Shown piece by piece: positions 36,685 to 45,286 of a stretch of DNA of 64,000 nucleotides. Every line of letters starts with the position of its first letter. Positions within the stretch are counted from its first letter, which is position 1. The notes beneath the pieces were generated by a model, which was not told the DNA's origin, made no database searches, and worked only from the letters and a program-made list of their open reading frames with translations. Source of the DNA: a virus; the IMG/VR virus record IMGVR_UViG_3300002052_000213, positions 1 through 64,000 of that record, one strand, 5' to 3'. Position numbers and translations under genes: made by a program.

Positions 36685-37912
36685 TTTTAATTCTCCATTT
36701 ATTAGATAAAATAAAATCTCTTAAATGATTAAAATGTTCTGTTAATTCTTCACTACTACAGAAATCAGTTTCTATAACTGATTTAGAAGGATATCTAAAG
36801 AAATATTTAGAAAAATCTCTGGTAATAATTCTAACTCCATATTTCTCTGGATTCTTCCATATATCACAACTAGGAAATGGGATAAATAATGTAACTGGAG
36901 CTTTATCTGGTTGAGTATCTATAACAAATTGTTTAGTTTTCTCTATAGTTTCCCATGTTTCACCTGGGAGTCCAGCCATTAAAAATAATTTTACTCCTAT
37001 ATTATATTCCTTAAGTATTTCAATAGCTTTTTTAGATTGATTAACCGTTATTCCTTTATTCATTAATTTAAGTATACTATCATCTGCTGTTTCTATACCT
37101 AAGTTTACTTCTTTACATCCCATTCTAACTAACATTTCACATATTTCATCATTTAAAGCATCTACTCTAGCTTGACATCTAAACAATATATGTAAAGATT
37201 CAAATACTAGAGTTAATTCTCTGAGTCTTTTTTTATTCATAGTAAAATGATCATCTAATAAATCAAAATGTCTACAATTATATCTTTCAATTAAGAACTT
37301 TATCTCATTAGCAACATATTCTGTGCTATGAAATCTTACCGATTGAGGAATATTAGCACAGAAAGCACAGTTATATGGACAACCTCTAGATGTTATAATG
37401 GTAGTTGCAATTGGATCTTCATCATAAATAAATCCATATCCGCCCCATACACTCTTAGTTACTATTCTATTATCTTTCATTAAATGTCTAGCTGGAAATG
37501 GAATAGAATCTATATTTTTAATACTTTCACCATATATTATACCTTTATTTCCATTAGCAATTAAATCTAATATTGTTTTTTCTCCATCTCCAACAATTAT
37601 ATTATCATAATATCCTAGAAAGTCTTCAGGTAGATTACTAGCATGAGCACCACCTATAACTGAATTACCATCTCTTTTACTGAGATATTTTCCAATCTTC
37701 TTTGCATCCTCAGCTTCTGTAGTTGTTGCAGTTACTCCGTATAAATCACCTTTGGGTATTAAATTAAGATTAGAATTTTCTCTTAAATCACATATTTTAA
37801 CTCTATGACCTTCCTTCTCTAGTATTGCTCCTATATACAATAAACCTAATGGGGGATATACTGTAGGTTCATTTAATAAAGGAGCTGGTGGAATTATTAG
37901 AATTATTTTCAT
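36677..37912 (-). CDS. B12-binding-domain radical SAM protein
   Basis: 411 residues. The N-terminal 130 residues are a cobalamin-binding-like fold (IIPPAPLLNEPTVYPPLGLL, SVIGGAHASNLP). The radical SAM cluster motif is SRGCPYNCAFCAN at about 173-185, followed by LGIETADDSILKLMNKG and LFLMAGLPGETWE. Family members methylate or rearrange unreactive carbons. In this cassette it may C-methylate a sugar or lipid. Confidence 0.85.
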   Translation of the reverse strand: MKIILIIPPAPLLNEPTVYPPLGLLYIGAILEKEGHRVKICDLRENSNLNLIPKGDLYGVTATTTEAEDAKKIGKYLSKRDGNSVIGGAHASNLPEDFLGYYDNIIVGDGEKTILDLIANGNKGIIYGESIKNIDSIPFPARHLMKDNRIVTKSVWGGYGFIYDEDPIATTIITSRGCPYNCAFCANIPQSVRFHSTEYVANEIKFLIERYNCRHFDLLDDHFTMNKKRLRELTLVFESLHILFRCQARVDALNDEICEMLVRMGCKEVNLGIETADDSILKLMNKGITVNQSKKAIEILKEYNIGVKLFLMAGLPGETWETIEKTKQFVIDTQPDKAPVTLFIPFPSCDIWKNPEKYGVRIITRDFSKYFFRYPSKSVIETDFCSSEELTEHFNHLRDFILSNKWRIKNA

Positions 37913-37923
37913 TTATATCCACA

Positions 37924-38895
37924 TTAGAAATTGAGTATACTTTTCCAATAACTTTCATTATTTTTGTACCATTGAATAGTCTTCTTTATACCATTTGCTA
38001 AAGTTTCTTTCGGTTTCCAATTCAATTCATATCTCATCTTATTTCCATCTAGAGCATATCTGAAATCATCTTTTAATCTATACCCAGAGAATCCTTTAAA
38101 TAAATATTCCTTATTCATTAATTTTAATATTAAATTAACTATATCAGGTACTGATTTATATGTAGCTGGTGGTATATGATATATTTCTCCCACATTTCCC
38201 TTAGTTGCTATTACATCCATAGCATTACTAGAATCTCCTACATATATCCATCCTCTAATAGACTCTCCTTTATATAATGTGAATGATTCTTCAGATAGAG
38301 CCTTAGTAATTATTTTAGCTATTAATTTCTCTGGGTGTTGATATGGACCAAACATATTCATAGATCTTACAAATACTACTGGAACTTTAAAACACTCACT
38401 ATAAGATCTACAATACATTTCTGCAGAAGCTTTAGAAGCTGAGTAAGGATTCTGAGGATAAAATCTACTATCTTCTTTATAATATACGCCTAATGGTGCA
38501 TCACCAAATATCTCATCTGTACCCATATAGATAAATAATGGTTTCTTTTTTAGATATCTAATTATTTCTAATAGTGAAACTGTGCCTAAGATATTATTTC
38601 TTATGAACTCTTCGACACACATAAAACTTTTATCTACATGTGTAGAAGCTGCTAAATGATATACTATCTCAGTATTGTTTCCTATGGTTTCCTGAAATAG
38701 TAGTTTATTATTAATATCTCCAGATATAAACTTATAATTAGGATTTTCTTCTAAATCTTTCATATATATAGGATTAGAATCATAAGTACTTTTATCATAG
38801 TTAATAATTATCTTATCTTTATATGTATCTAATAAATATCTTATTAGATTAGTACCAAAGAATCCTGAACCACCTGTTACAATTATTTTATTCAT
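37924..38895 (-). CDS. NAD-dependent sugar epimerase/dehydratase (dTDP-glucose 4,6-dehydratase-like)
   Basis: 323 residues. GGSGFFGTNLIRYL is the NAD site, YMGTDEIFGDA carries the T-D-E dehydratase triad, and YSASKASAE the catalytic Tyr and Lys. RfbB-type enzymes make 4-keto-6-deoxy sugars, good substrates for the aminotransferase nearby. The stop overlaps no gene; the start overlaps the cupin stop. Confidence 0.9.
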   Translation of the reverse strand: MNKIIVTGGSGFFGTNLIRYLLDTYKDKIIINYDKSTYDSNPIYMKDLEENPNYKFISGDINNKLLFQETIGNNTEIVYHLAASTHVDKSFMCVEEFIRNNILGTVSLLEIIRYLKKKPLFIYMGTDEIFGDAPLGVYYKEDSRFYPQNPYSASKASAEMYCRSYSECFKVPVVFVRSMNMFGPYQHPEKLIAKIITKALSEESFTLYKGESIRGWIYVGDSSNAMDVIATKGNVGEIYHIPPATYKSVPDIVNLILKLMNKEYLFKGFSGYRLKDDFRYALDGNKMRYELNWKPKETLANGIKKTIQWYKNNESYWKSILNF

Positions 38896-39242
38896 TTAAC
38901 TTTACTCCTAAGTTCTTCATCAGTTATTGTTTCTTTATTAGGTTCCCACCATTCCATTATCCAATTATCAGCTTTAGATTCTAGAAGATGCGGAATATTG
39001 GGAGGGCAAACTATCATGTTTCCTTCTTTTAATTCAAATCTTATATCCTCTTTAGGATATTTATGAATAAATATTACTTCACCTTTAAGTATCACTCTGT
39101 ACTCTAAAACATTATGTGAGTGCCCACCTCTTAGATATCCTTTCTTAGTAAAGAATATCATAAGCTCTTGTAAAGGATCATCTTGTAACCTAAAAGAATA
39201 AACTTCTCCTCTCTTATCACTTTGTTCTAATTTAAATCTCAT
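38892..39242 (-). CDS. Cupin-domain protein
   Basis: 116 residues. GGHSHNVLEYRVILKGEV and the later CPPNIPHLLES are the two cupin metal-binding motifs. In sugar clusters such proteins can be isomerases or simple binding proteins; the exact role is not visible. Confidence 0.75.
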   Translation of the reverse strand: MRFKLEQSDKRGEVYSFRLQDDPLQELMIFFTKKGYLRGGHSHNVLEYRVILKGEVIFIHKYPKEDIRFELKEGNMIVCPPNIPHLLESKADNWIMEWWEPNKETITDEELRSKVK

Positions 39243-39243
39243 A

Positions 39244-39990
39244 TTATTTCACTCTAAACCAAGGTACTTTCCTTAAAGCTTCATTCACTATTCCTTTACC
39301 ATGACCAAATGTTTCACCTTTATATCCTAACATTTCTCCATGATCTGATGTTATATATACAACCTTATCAGTATTAATATTCTCAATAAGTTTTTTAACC
39401 TCTTCTAAGACAATTAAAAAATTAGCTATGTATCCTTCTCTCACTTCTTCTACATTTACTTTATCTCCAACATATTGCCATACCATTCCTTCAAGTTTCT
39501 GTAATTCTTCTCTAGTTAGAAATCTTTTATTTTTATCTTGTAAATAATCTCTCAGATTACCTCTTCCAACTCTTTTCTTAAATGATAGAAAGGGAGAATG
39601 TGGTTGCAGATAATGTATTATAAATCTCTTATCTGGATTCTCATCCATAGCTTGAATACTTGCTCTAGTAACTGAAGAAGGATGTACTGCATTTATTTTT
39701 TCATCCCAAGCCCAATCCCATACTTCTATGAGTCTATAAAATGGATTTTCAATTTTTAACTTATTGTTTAACTTCCATTCTGATACCCAAGCATTTCCTG
39801 ATACATATACTATATCTTTACATTCTCTATCAAAGTTATTATAAACCCATTCCTCTGTACAAGAACCTAAAGAATATCTAGGTTCTAATGTTCCAGATAT
39901 ATCATTGAATAATTCAAATACATCATATCTACATGCATCTAATATTATGAGAATATCCCATTCTTCATCTAATATTTTAAGAGCTTTCAT
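39244..39990 (-). CDS. Alkaline-phosphatase-superfamily protein (third of three)
   Basis: 248 residues. IILDACRYDVFELF, IIHYLQPHSPFLSF and VVYITSDHGEMLG with GHGKG match the paralogue at 34231 along the whole length. SCTEEWVYNNF aligns with its TGTWMW region and supplies a Thr as possible nucleophile. The ATG overlaps the glycosyltransferase stop as ATGA. Confidence 0.7.
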   Translation of the reverse strand: MKALKILDEEWDILIILDACRYDVFELFNDISGTLEPRYSLGSCTEEWVYNNFDRECKDIVYVSGNAWVSEWKLNNKLKIENPFYRLIEVWDWAWDEKINAVHPSSVTRASIQAMDENPDKRFIIHYLQPHSPFLSFKKRVGRGNLRDYLQDKNKRFLTREELQKLEGMVWQYVGDKVNVEEVREGYIANFLIVLEEVKKLIENINTDKVVYITSDHGEMLGYKGETFGHGKGIVNEALRKVPWFRVK

Positions 39991-40727
39991 TTTAGTGCTT
40001 CCATAAGTCTCTTTTTTCTAGGTAAAATATAACCTTCTTTTACAACATCTTCTAAAGGAAATACAGGCATATTTTTCATAAATTCTATCAAGTCTTCAAA
40101 AGTATTTACATTATATTCATCATATAAACTTCTAACATTAGGTAACTTCTTTAATTTCCCTTGAAGTATCTCTAATCTTTTTCTATAATGTTCATTGTCT
40201 ATATTTCTAAAATGTACTATAATATGTTTTATTTTTTTAAATATAGGAGATGTACCACTAAATCTAGCATCTATCATATCATGAGTTTCGTTTCTAGGAT
40301 TATAATATCTCAATTTATCTACTGGTCCTCCCCTAAATTGTGGATCAGGGTATCTTTCTTTCTTACATTTATCTTGATAAACAATAGTTGCTCTTGCTGA
40401 CACTGGAAATGCGTCAGATTCCTTTTCCCATAAGTCTTTTAATTCATCATATATATCTACATTAATCATTTCATCAGAGTCTAGATAATAAACATGAGAA
40501 GTTTTACATTCTCTAATAAGAAAATTATAAGCATTTATCCATTTACCTGTTATTTGTGGTCCTGTAAATACTGTAACATTATCCTGTTTTTCTAAATATT
40601 CTAATGTTCCATCAGTAGAATTTGAGTCAAGAACAATTATATCATCAAATTTCTTTAAACTCTCTATACAGTGTTTAATAGAGTATATACAATTATATGT
40701 TAAAACTATACCAGTAATTGTTATCAT
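39987..40727 (-). CDS. Family 2 glycosyltransferase
   Basis: 246 residues. ITGIVLTYNCIYSIKHCIES, VLDSNSTDGTLEYL and YYLDSDEM (the DxD-type metal site) are GT2 hallmarks. No membrane segment is seen, so it should act in the cytoplasm, moving a sugar onto a growing glycan or a protein. It overlaps the GT4 gene by ATGA. Confidence 0.85.
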   Translation of the reverse strand: MITITGIVLTYNCIYSIKHCIESLKKFDDIIVLDSNSTDGTLEYLEKQDNVTVFTGPQITGKWINAYNFLIRECKTSHVYYLDSDEMINVDIYDELKDLWEKESDAFPVSARATIVYQDKCKKERYPDPQFRGGPVDKLRYYNPRNETHDMIDARFSGTSPIFKKIKHIIVHFRNIDNEHYRKRLEILQGKLKKLPNVRSLYDEYNVNTFEDLIEFMKNMPVFPLEDVVKEGYILPRKKRLMEALK

Positions 40728-42052
40728 TTTTTAGTTTCATTCCTTTCTATTACTTCATCTAAATCTTCTATTGTCTTTTTCATTTTCTTTTTAATTTGTT
40801 TCTTTTTGATTTTCTTATATAATTTTCTAAATTCCTCTTGCTTCTTCTTATCTTCCATATTTCTTTTCTTTTGTTCTAGTTTAGGAACTTCTTCTAAGAA
40901 TGGAATCCAATAATTTTCCACTACTCTATCCCAATCATAATCCATAGCTAACTTTCTAGCTTTGTTGCCAAATGTAATTATTTTCTTAGGATGATTATAT
41001 GCATCTTCTATAGTATCTGCTATTGAATATACATCTGGTAAAGCAGTACAAGCATTAATAGCTGTGGTTAATATATTTTCTCCACTACAGAAATTTTTAA
41101 CTAACCATCCACATTTACCATAATCTACCATTTCACTCATACTGGAGAAATCAGTTACTATGTTAGGTCTTCCACATGCATTAGATTCCATAATAGGAAG
41201 ACCAAATCCTTCTCTCTTAGATGGGTATAATTGAAAATCAAATGAATTATACATTAAACACATTTCCTCATCTGTTAATCTAATATGAGACAAAACTGGA
41301 TCAGTAAATCTAACTATTTCATCTAATCCTTGCTTATGCACAAATCTTGGTAAAGGTAACCCTCTAGTGTCTGTTGGATTAGTGTGACAATATACAAATA
41401 TATCTTTTCTAGCATCTGGGTTATTATCAAAAAATAATCTTAATGCAACAAAACATCTAGCCCATGATTTTCTATCTTCTTTATCACTATTAGCAGCTAC
41501 TCTACCAATTACTACTGCTTCTGGAGGAAATCTAGTTTCTTTTCTAGCTTCTTTTATAGGTATTGGATGATATGTTTTAACATCTACTCCATGAGGAACA
41601 TAATAACTATCTATTCCTACATTCTTTAATTCCTCCATTTGAAACTTACATAGAGCTAGAACATAGTTATATTCCTTAGTTAAATTAATTAATTCCTCTG
41701 GATAGTTAGTATGATCTTGTGGAGAATATAAAACATTTATAAAAGGCATCTTAGGAAACCAAGGAAATGCCCACCAATCTGTATGTAATATACACATATC
41801 TGGTCTAAGTCTCTTAGCATGTAATTGACAAGATACTTTACCAAATTGACCTATCTTGCTAGGTAAATGAGGTACTCCTTCAATTTTCATAGTACCTCCT
41901 GGCTCTAAACCATAATATGCTGACACAAATACATTATATCCTCTTTGTATTATTCTACTAGTTACATTTCTAGTTACATTACCATATCCACTTTTAACAA
42001 ATGCAGCTACAGAGTGCCATAAAATTCGTAATAATTCTTTTTCATTAGACAT
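40724..42052 (-). CDS. Family 4 glycosyltransferase
   Basis: 442 residues. The N-terminal half has FVKSGYGNVTRNV (nucleotide-sugar domain) and the C-terminal half YPSKREGFGLPIMESNACGRP, the E(x7)E retaining GT4 motif. The last 60 residues are Lys-rich and may bind the membrane or nucleic acid. It is the first gene of the sugar cassette and directly follows a strong hairpin that ends two bases before the start. Confidence 0.85.
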   Translation of the reverse strand: MSNEKELLRILWHSVAAFVKSGYGNVTRNVTSRIIQRGYNVFVSAYYGLEPGGTMKIEGVPHLPSKIGQFGKVSCQLHAKRLRPDMCILHTDWWAFPWFPKMPFINVLYSPQDHTNYPEELINLTKEYNYVLALCKFQMEELKNVGIDSYYVPHGVDVKTYHPIPIKEARKETRFPPEAVVIGRVAANSDKEDRKSWARCFVALRLFFDNNPDARKDIFVYCHTNPTDTRGLPLPRFVHKQGLDEIVRFTDPVLSHIRLTDEEMCLMYNSFDFQLYPSKREGFGLPIMESNACGRPNIVTDFSSMSEMVDYGKCGWLVKNFCSGENILTTAINACTALPDVYSIADTIEDAYNHPKKIITFGNKARKLAMDYDWDRVVENYWIPFLEEVPKLEQKKRNMEDKKKQEEFRKLYKKIKKKQIKKKMKKTIEDLDEVIERNETKK

Positions 42053-42054
42053 TA

Positions 42055-42078
42055 AACATCTCTCAAAAGAGAGATGTT
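42055..42078 (-). promoter_or_regulatory. 10-bp perfect hairpin next to the GT4 start
   Basis: AACATCTCTC (42055-42064) pairs with GAGAGATGTT (42069-42078) over an AAAA loop. On the transcript it ends two bases before the AUG of the glycosyltransferase and contains the only GAGA-like ribosome site. It could act as a switch on translation or as a terminator of the operon to the right. Confidence 0.55.
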
Positions 42079-42094
42079 ACAACATCTTTATTTA

Positions 42095-42394
42095 TCATAT
42101 CTCTACTATAATTTTTCCCCATATACCTTTAAAAGTATCTAAATCATACTTTGTTAGAATTTCATCTAACTCTTCCCATGAGGAAAAATTCTTATTATCA
42201 CTTTGCACTAATCCAGCTTTAGTTATTAAAGCATATGTCTGAAAGTCTTCTGCTACCTTTACTATGATATTTGATATTAATATTAGAAACCCACCAATTT
42301 CTTTATCTTTGTATTTCTTTCTATTTTTTACATACTTTACTACTTCTTCAAATGTTTTCTTATTCCAGAACATATAATGATGTTCAACTCTCAT
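42095..42394 (-). CDS. Hypothetical protein
   Basis: 99 residues, start overlapping the upstream stop as ATGA. It begins MRVEHHYMFWNKKTFEEV and has one hydrophobic stretch (GGFLILISNIIVKVAED). No family is recognised. It ends the small-gene operon just before the sugar cassette. Confidence 0.6.
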   Translation of the reverse strand: MRVEHHYMFWNKKTFEEVVKYVKNRKKYKDKEIGGFLILISNIIVKVAEDFQTYALITKAGLVQSDNKNFSSWEELDEILTKYDLDTFKGIWGKIIVEI

Positions 42395-42666
42395 TTATAA
42401 TGCTCCTCCAACATATCTAACATATTAAATATTGGAACTTTATCTTCTAATGCTCTCTCTGCTAACTCTGGATTTATTTGTGATAGTACTTCTACAATGA
42501 ATTTCTTTCTTGCTTTACCATATGCTATCTGAATACTAGATTCTGATTCTAATACATCATCATCTAGTATTTCTTTGCATATCATTAGCTCTCTATATCT
42601 CCTATCAGATAGATTATCCAAGTAATTTGGATTTCTTATTTTATCAGCTAAAGATAAATTCTTCAT
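42391..42666 (-). CDS. Hypothetical helical protein
   Basis: 91 residues, rich in Leu, Glu and Lys, predicted all-helical (NPYLDNLSDRRYREL-like order NPNYLDNLSDRRYREL, then KARKKFIVEVLSQINPELAER). It is coupled to the next gene and lies directly behind the eS30 homologue. No function can be assigned. Confidence 0.6.
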   Translation of the reverse strand: MKNLSLADKIRNPNYLDNLSDRRYRELMICKEILDDDVLESESSIQIAYGKARKKFIVEVLSQINPELAERALEDKVPIFNMLDMLEEHYK

Positions 42667-42678
42667 GTTTACTCAACT

Positions 42679-42903
42679 TTATAGTAAATTGTCAACCTTT
42701 TTAAGATTAGTTTTACTTCTTAATAATCTCTCATATCTCTTTCTATTTGCAACTCTAGGACATTTATGTTTTCTATGATGATAATACTTACGTTTCTCAA
42801 GCTTCCCTCTTCTTGATACTTTTTCCTCTTCTCTAAATCCTCTTTTGAACTGTAATCTATCTCTCATTTTACCTGCTTTACTTAATGATCCATGACTAGG
42901 CAT
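42679..42903 (-). CDS. rps30e: Homologue of archaeal ribosomal protein eS30
   Basis: 74 residues. The start MPSHGSLSKAGKMRDR matches the conserved opening of archaeal/eukaryotic eS30 (M-P-x-H-G-S-L-x-K-A-G-K-V-R), and CPRVANRKRYERLLR matches its ending P-R-x-x-N-R-x-x-Y. Between them is a basic insert of some 25 residues with Arg/Lys/His, longer than usual. eS30 lies near the decoding site of the small subunit. A virus copy could replace the host protein in ribosomes. The match is by eye but covers both ends. Confidence 0.75.
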   Translation of the reverse strand: MPSHGSLSKAGKMRDRLQFKRGFREEEKVSRRGKLEKRKYYHHRKHKCPRVANRKRYERLLRSKTNLKKVDNLL

Positions 42904-42906
42904 TGT

Positions 42907-43083
42907 CTATTTTACCATCCTTTCTAATAATGAAATAATTCTATTTAACAAATTACATACATCATTTAATGTTTTTGTTGTATATTCTTCTGCACATATT
43001 GGACAATAATCTACTCCTACAAAGTCTCCATGTTTTAAACATTTAATCCATTTATATTCTTCATTATTAAATATATTTTCCAA
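42907..43083 (-). CDS. Small zinc-ribbon-like protein
   Basis: 58 residues with a TTG start directly behind the stop of the phosphoesterase gene. CLKHGD, then YCPICAEEY, gives a C-x2-H...C-x2-C zinc site; the rest is a helix (NDVCNLLNRIISLLERMVK). Weak ribosome site, but the frame fills the gap exactly. Confidence 0.55.
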   Translation of the reverse strand: MENIFNNEEYKWIKCLKHGDFVGVDYCPICAEEYTTKTLNDVCNLLNRIISLLERMVK

Positions 43084-44229
43084 TTAATCCACTTTCACTT
43101 TCTCTATTTCTTCTAGATGTTTAAGTAACTTCTCAGCATAATATCTCATGTTTTTATATTCTAATGCAGAGTCTTCAAGTTCATCAGTATATACATCTGG
43201 ATCTGGTTTTATAGGAATAACACCTACTTCATTATCAAAGAATAAATACATAAGTACTCCACTTGGTCTTTGACTAATAGTTTTCTCCCATCTTTGAAAT
43301 GCACCAGTACTATCTAATATGAATGATTCAAAGTTCATATCTGTAGATAACCAATGATAGTGACCTATACATACTCTCTCTATTGGTATTCCTTTAAGTC
43401 TATATTGACCTATTATTTTCCATACATCTCTAATTAAATCATAACTTATTGGATAGTAAGCATTAGAACCATATCCATGAGTGAAAAGTATATTAAAATT
43501 TCCTAAGTCTTCTCCAATGTTATATATCATATGATGTCCACCATACTTTACATTATCCATAGCTCTTTTAATATACATAGCATAATTCTCTGCTAACTTC
43601 TCATGTGTACCTTTAATAATGAAAACATCATTCACTTCAAGTGTTTTACTTATTTGATCTATAGTGTCCTTAATCACCATTTCTGCTAATGCTGTTTGCC
43701 AATGACCTCTAGAAGTTATTGTTCTAACTTCTTGTAATCTAAATACTCCTCTTCCACATACAATATCTCCATTCAATATTATATTTATATGTGGAATGTT
43801 AAAAGTAGATGTTAATACTTTAAGAACTAATTTTACATTATGAATTGTTGACCAATAAGTTAATGGTAAATGATCAGTATCACCAAGATGTAAATCACTT
43901 ATAACTAGAGTTACTCTAGCTTCTCCAGTTTTATTCTTTTCAAATGCTTTAATGGGAATTGGTACAAAAATACTTTTTCTATCTTTAAACTTATATTTTA
44001 ATGGTTTAAGTTTCTTAAGATCTTCTAAAAGTATTTCTCGTATTTCTTCATCAGTAAATTCATCTGTAGTTTCTTGTTCTTTTCTAGGAATATTCCATTT
44101 ATACATTCTTCTTGAAATAGTTGATCTTGCACAACCATACATGTTTGCTATTTCAGTCATAGTTTTATCTTCTTTCCAATATAGTTTAAGTAATTCTTCT
44201 TTACTTAAATCTTCTAAATTTAATGCCAT
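43084..44229 (-). CDS. Helix-turn-helix protein fused to a calcineurin-like phosphoesterase
   Basis: 381 residues. Residues 1-50 are a helix-turn-helix (MTEIANMYGCARSTISRRM). From about 100 on, the metallophosphoesterase motifs occur in order: SDLHLGD, NGDIVCG, GTHEK, FTHGYG and GHYHW. The fusion suggests a nuclease or phosphatase guided to DNA. Related HTH-phosphoesterase proteins occur in archaeal viruses and mobile elements, but the substrate is unknown. Confidence 0.75.
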   Translation of the reverse strand: MALNLEDLSKEELLKLYWKEDKTMTEIANMYGCARSTISRRMYKWNIPRKEQETTDEFTDEEIREILLEDLKKLKPLKYKFKDRKSIFVPIPIKAFEKNKTGEARVTLVISDLHLGDTDHLPLTYWSTIHNVKLVLKVLTSTFNIPHINIILNGDIVCGRGVFRLQEVRTITSRGHWQTALAEMVIKDTIDQISKTLEVNDVFIIKGTHEKLAENYAMYIKRAMDNVKYGGHHMIYNIGEDLGNFNILFTHGYGSNAYYPISYDLIRDVWKIIGQYRLKGIPIERVCIGHYHWLSTDMNFESFILDSTGAFQRWEKTISQRPSGVLMYLFFDNEVGVIPIKPDPDVYTDELEDSALEYKNMRYYAEKLLKHLEEIEKVKVD

Positions 44230-44233
44230 ATTA

Positions 44234-44383
44234 TCACTTCTTATCTAATTCTTGTATAACTTGTATAAGGTACTTTTGGAATTTACAATCTGAAGGACAA
44301 TCAACTAGTGAGTAAGGACATAAATCTAAACACACATACTTGCTTATTTTCTTTAAGATTGCATATATTTCCTTATTGCTCAC
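44234..44383 (-). CDS. Cys-rich microprotein
   Basis: 49 residues; GTG start with an excellent GAGGAG seven bases before it, overlapping the MazG-like stop by 11 bases. CLDLCPYSLVDCPSDC gives four Cys, likely one zinc or iron-sulfur site, between two helices. It has no recognised family. A similar Cys-rich microprotein occurs at 61130. Confidence 0.65.
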   Translation of the reverse strand: MSNKEIYAILKKISKYVCLDLCPYSLVDCPSDCKFQKYLIQVIQELDKK

Positions 44384-44717
44384 TTTTATACTCCTCTAAC
44401 AATTTTTTCCACTCTTCAACCCCTTTAAACCCATATTTATCCTTTCTATTCCAATTCTTATATAGTTTATCCTTAAATACTTTATCAGGATCTAATTCAG
44501 GACAATAGAGCCTCCAAGCATCTAGACACATAAAGAATATATCTATTATTTCTTCTGCTACATCCTCTTTAGGTAATCCCTTTCTCCATTTACTAGCTAC
44601 TTCTCCTATCTCTGAACTAGCATTAAGTAATTTTATAGGAACAAATATAGGATGATTTCCATGTCCTTTAGCTTTTACTAATTTACCTATTTCTTCCATC
44701 ATTTCTTTAAGATGCAT
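44373..44717 (-). CDS. MazG-like nucleotide pyrophosphohydrolase
   Basis: 114 residues. LLNASSEIGEVASKWRKG and VAEEIIDIFFMCLDAWRL carry the E-x2-E and E-x2-D metal-binding motifs of MazG/all-alpha NTP pyrophosphatases. Such enzymes hydrolyse dNTPs or modified NTPs and are common in viruses, where they clean the pool or blunt alarmone signals. Confidence 0.8.
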   Translation of the reverse strand: MHLKEMMEEIGKLVKAKGHGNHPIFVPIKLLNASSEIGEVASKWRKGLPKEDVAEEIIDIFFMCLDAWRLYCPELDPDKVFKDKLYKNWNRKDKYGFKGVEEWKKLLEEYKSEQ

Positions 44718-44826
44718 CTATTTCACCTATACCATTACATTCTTCACAAGTATATGCCTTTTTATTATCAAACAAGGTTCCAGTTCCTTTACACTTAGGA
44801 CATTTCTTTTTAAATTTAAAATTCAA
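44707..44826 (-). CDS. DnaJ-type zinc-finger microprotein
   Basis: 39 residues with a TTG start, overlapping both neighbours by 11 bases. CPKCKGTGTL and CEECNGIGEI are two CxxCxGxG halves of a DnaJ-like zinc centre, complete in this tiny protein. AAGGA stands before the start. It may bind a protein partner or RNA. Confidence 0.65.
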   Translation of the reverse strand: MNFKFKKKCPKCKGTGTLFDNKKAYTCEECNGIGEIDAS

Positions 44827-45007
44827 TCCATCCTTCTTTAGCTTGGAAATTTGATTCTTCACCAGAAATCACTTTTCGTATGCACTCAACACAAACACTC
44901 TTCATCATGCGTAAATCAGTCTCAAAGTAGCAGTTTGGGCATAGTTTATGTTGTTCATCAATCTTATCTCCAATTTTAATATAATAATCACATTTAAGAT
45001 ATTTCAT
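44816..45007 (-). CDS. Small zinc-ribbon protein
   Basis: 63 residues from the ATG at 45007, two bases behind the upstream stop; a longer frame to 45025 would overlap that gene. LCPNCYFET and VCVECIRK form a CxxC...CxxC zinc ribbon. The role is unknown. Confidence 0.6.
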   Translation of the reverse strand: MKYLKCDYYIKIGDKIDEQHKLCPNCYFETDLRMMKSVCVECIRKVISGEESNFQAKEGWIEF

Positions 45008-45009
45008 AT

Positions 45010-45162
45010 TTAAATCCACCACCAAATATTCTTTTCATAAAATGAACTATCTATACTATAGTAATCACATTTATTACATTGACTCCAGTGAGTCCATTCA
45101 TCAAAGCTCTTTCTCCATCCTCTATCTCTTATACTTTTACTTCCGCATTCAGGACATTTCAT
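45010..45162 (-). CDS. Small zinc-ribbon protein
   Basis: 50 residues, MKCPECGSKSIRDRGWRK at the start and QCNKCDYY in the middle, a CxxC...CxxC ribbon, ending in NIWWWI. It overlaps the membrane microprotein stop region and is followed closely by another zinc-ribbon gene. Confidence 0.65.
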   Translation of the reverse strand: MKCPECGSKSIRDRGWRKSFDEWTHWSQCNKCDYYSIDSSFYEKNIWWWI

Positions 45163-45163
45163 A

Positions 45164-45286
45164 TTAACAACCAATCCCATTTAAGATACAATAGATTGTA
45201 ACTATTATTATTATTATGATTATAAGGAATCCCACTAAAATAGATGGATCTTCTCTTATTTTATATCTTAAATTTTTTCTACTCAT
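45164..45286 (-). CDS. Single-pass membrane microprotein
   Basis: 40 residues; ATG overlaps the HAD stop (ATGA). A charged start (SRKNLRYKIREDPS) is followed by one membrane segment of mostly Ile (LVGFLIIIIIIIVT). It probably sits in the host membrane. Function unknown. Confidence 0.6.
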   Translation of the reverse strand: MSRKNLRYKIREDPSILVGFLIIIIIIIVTIYCILNGIGC

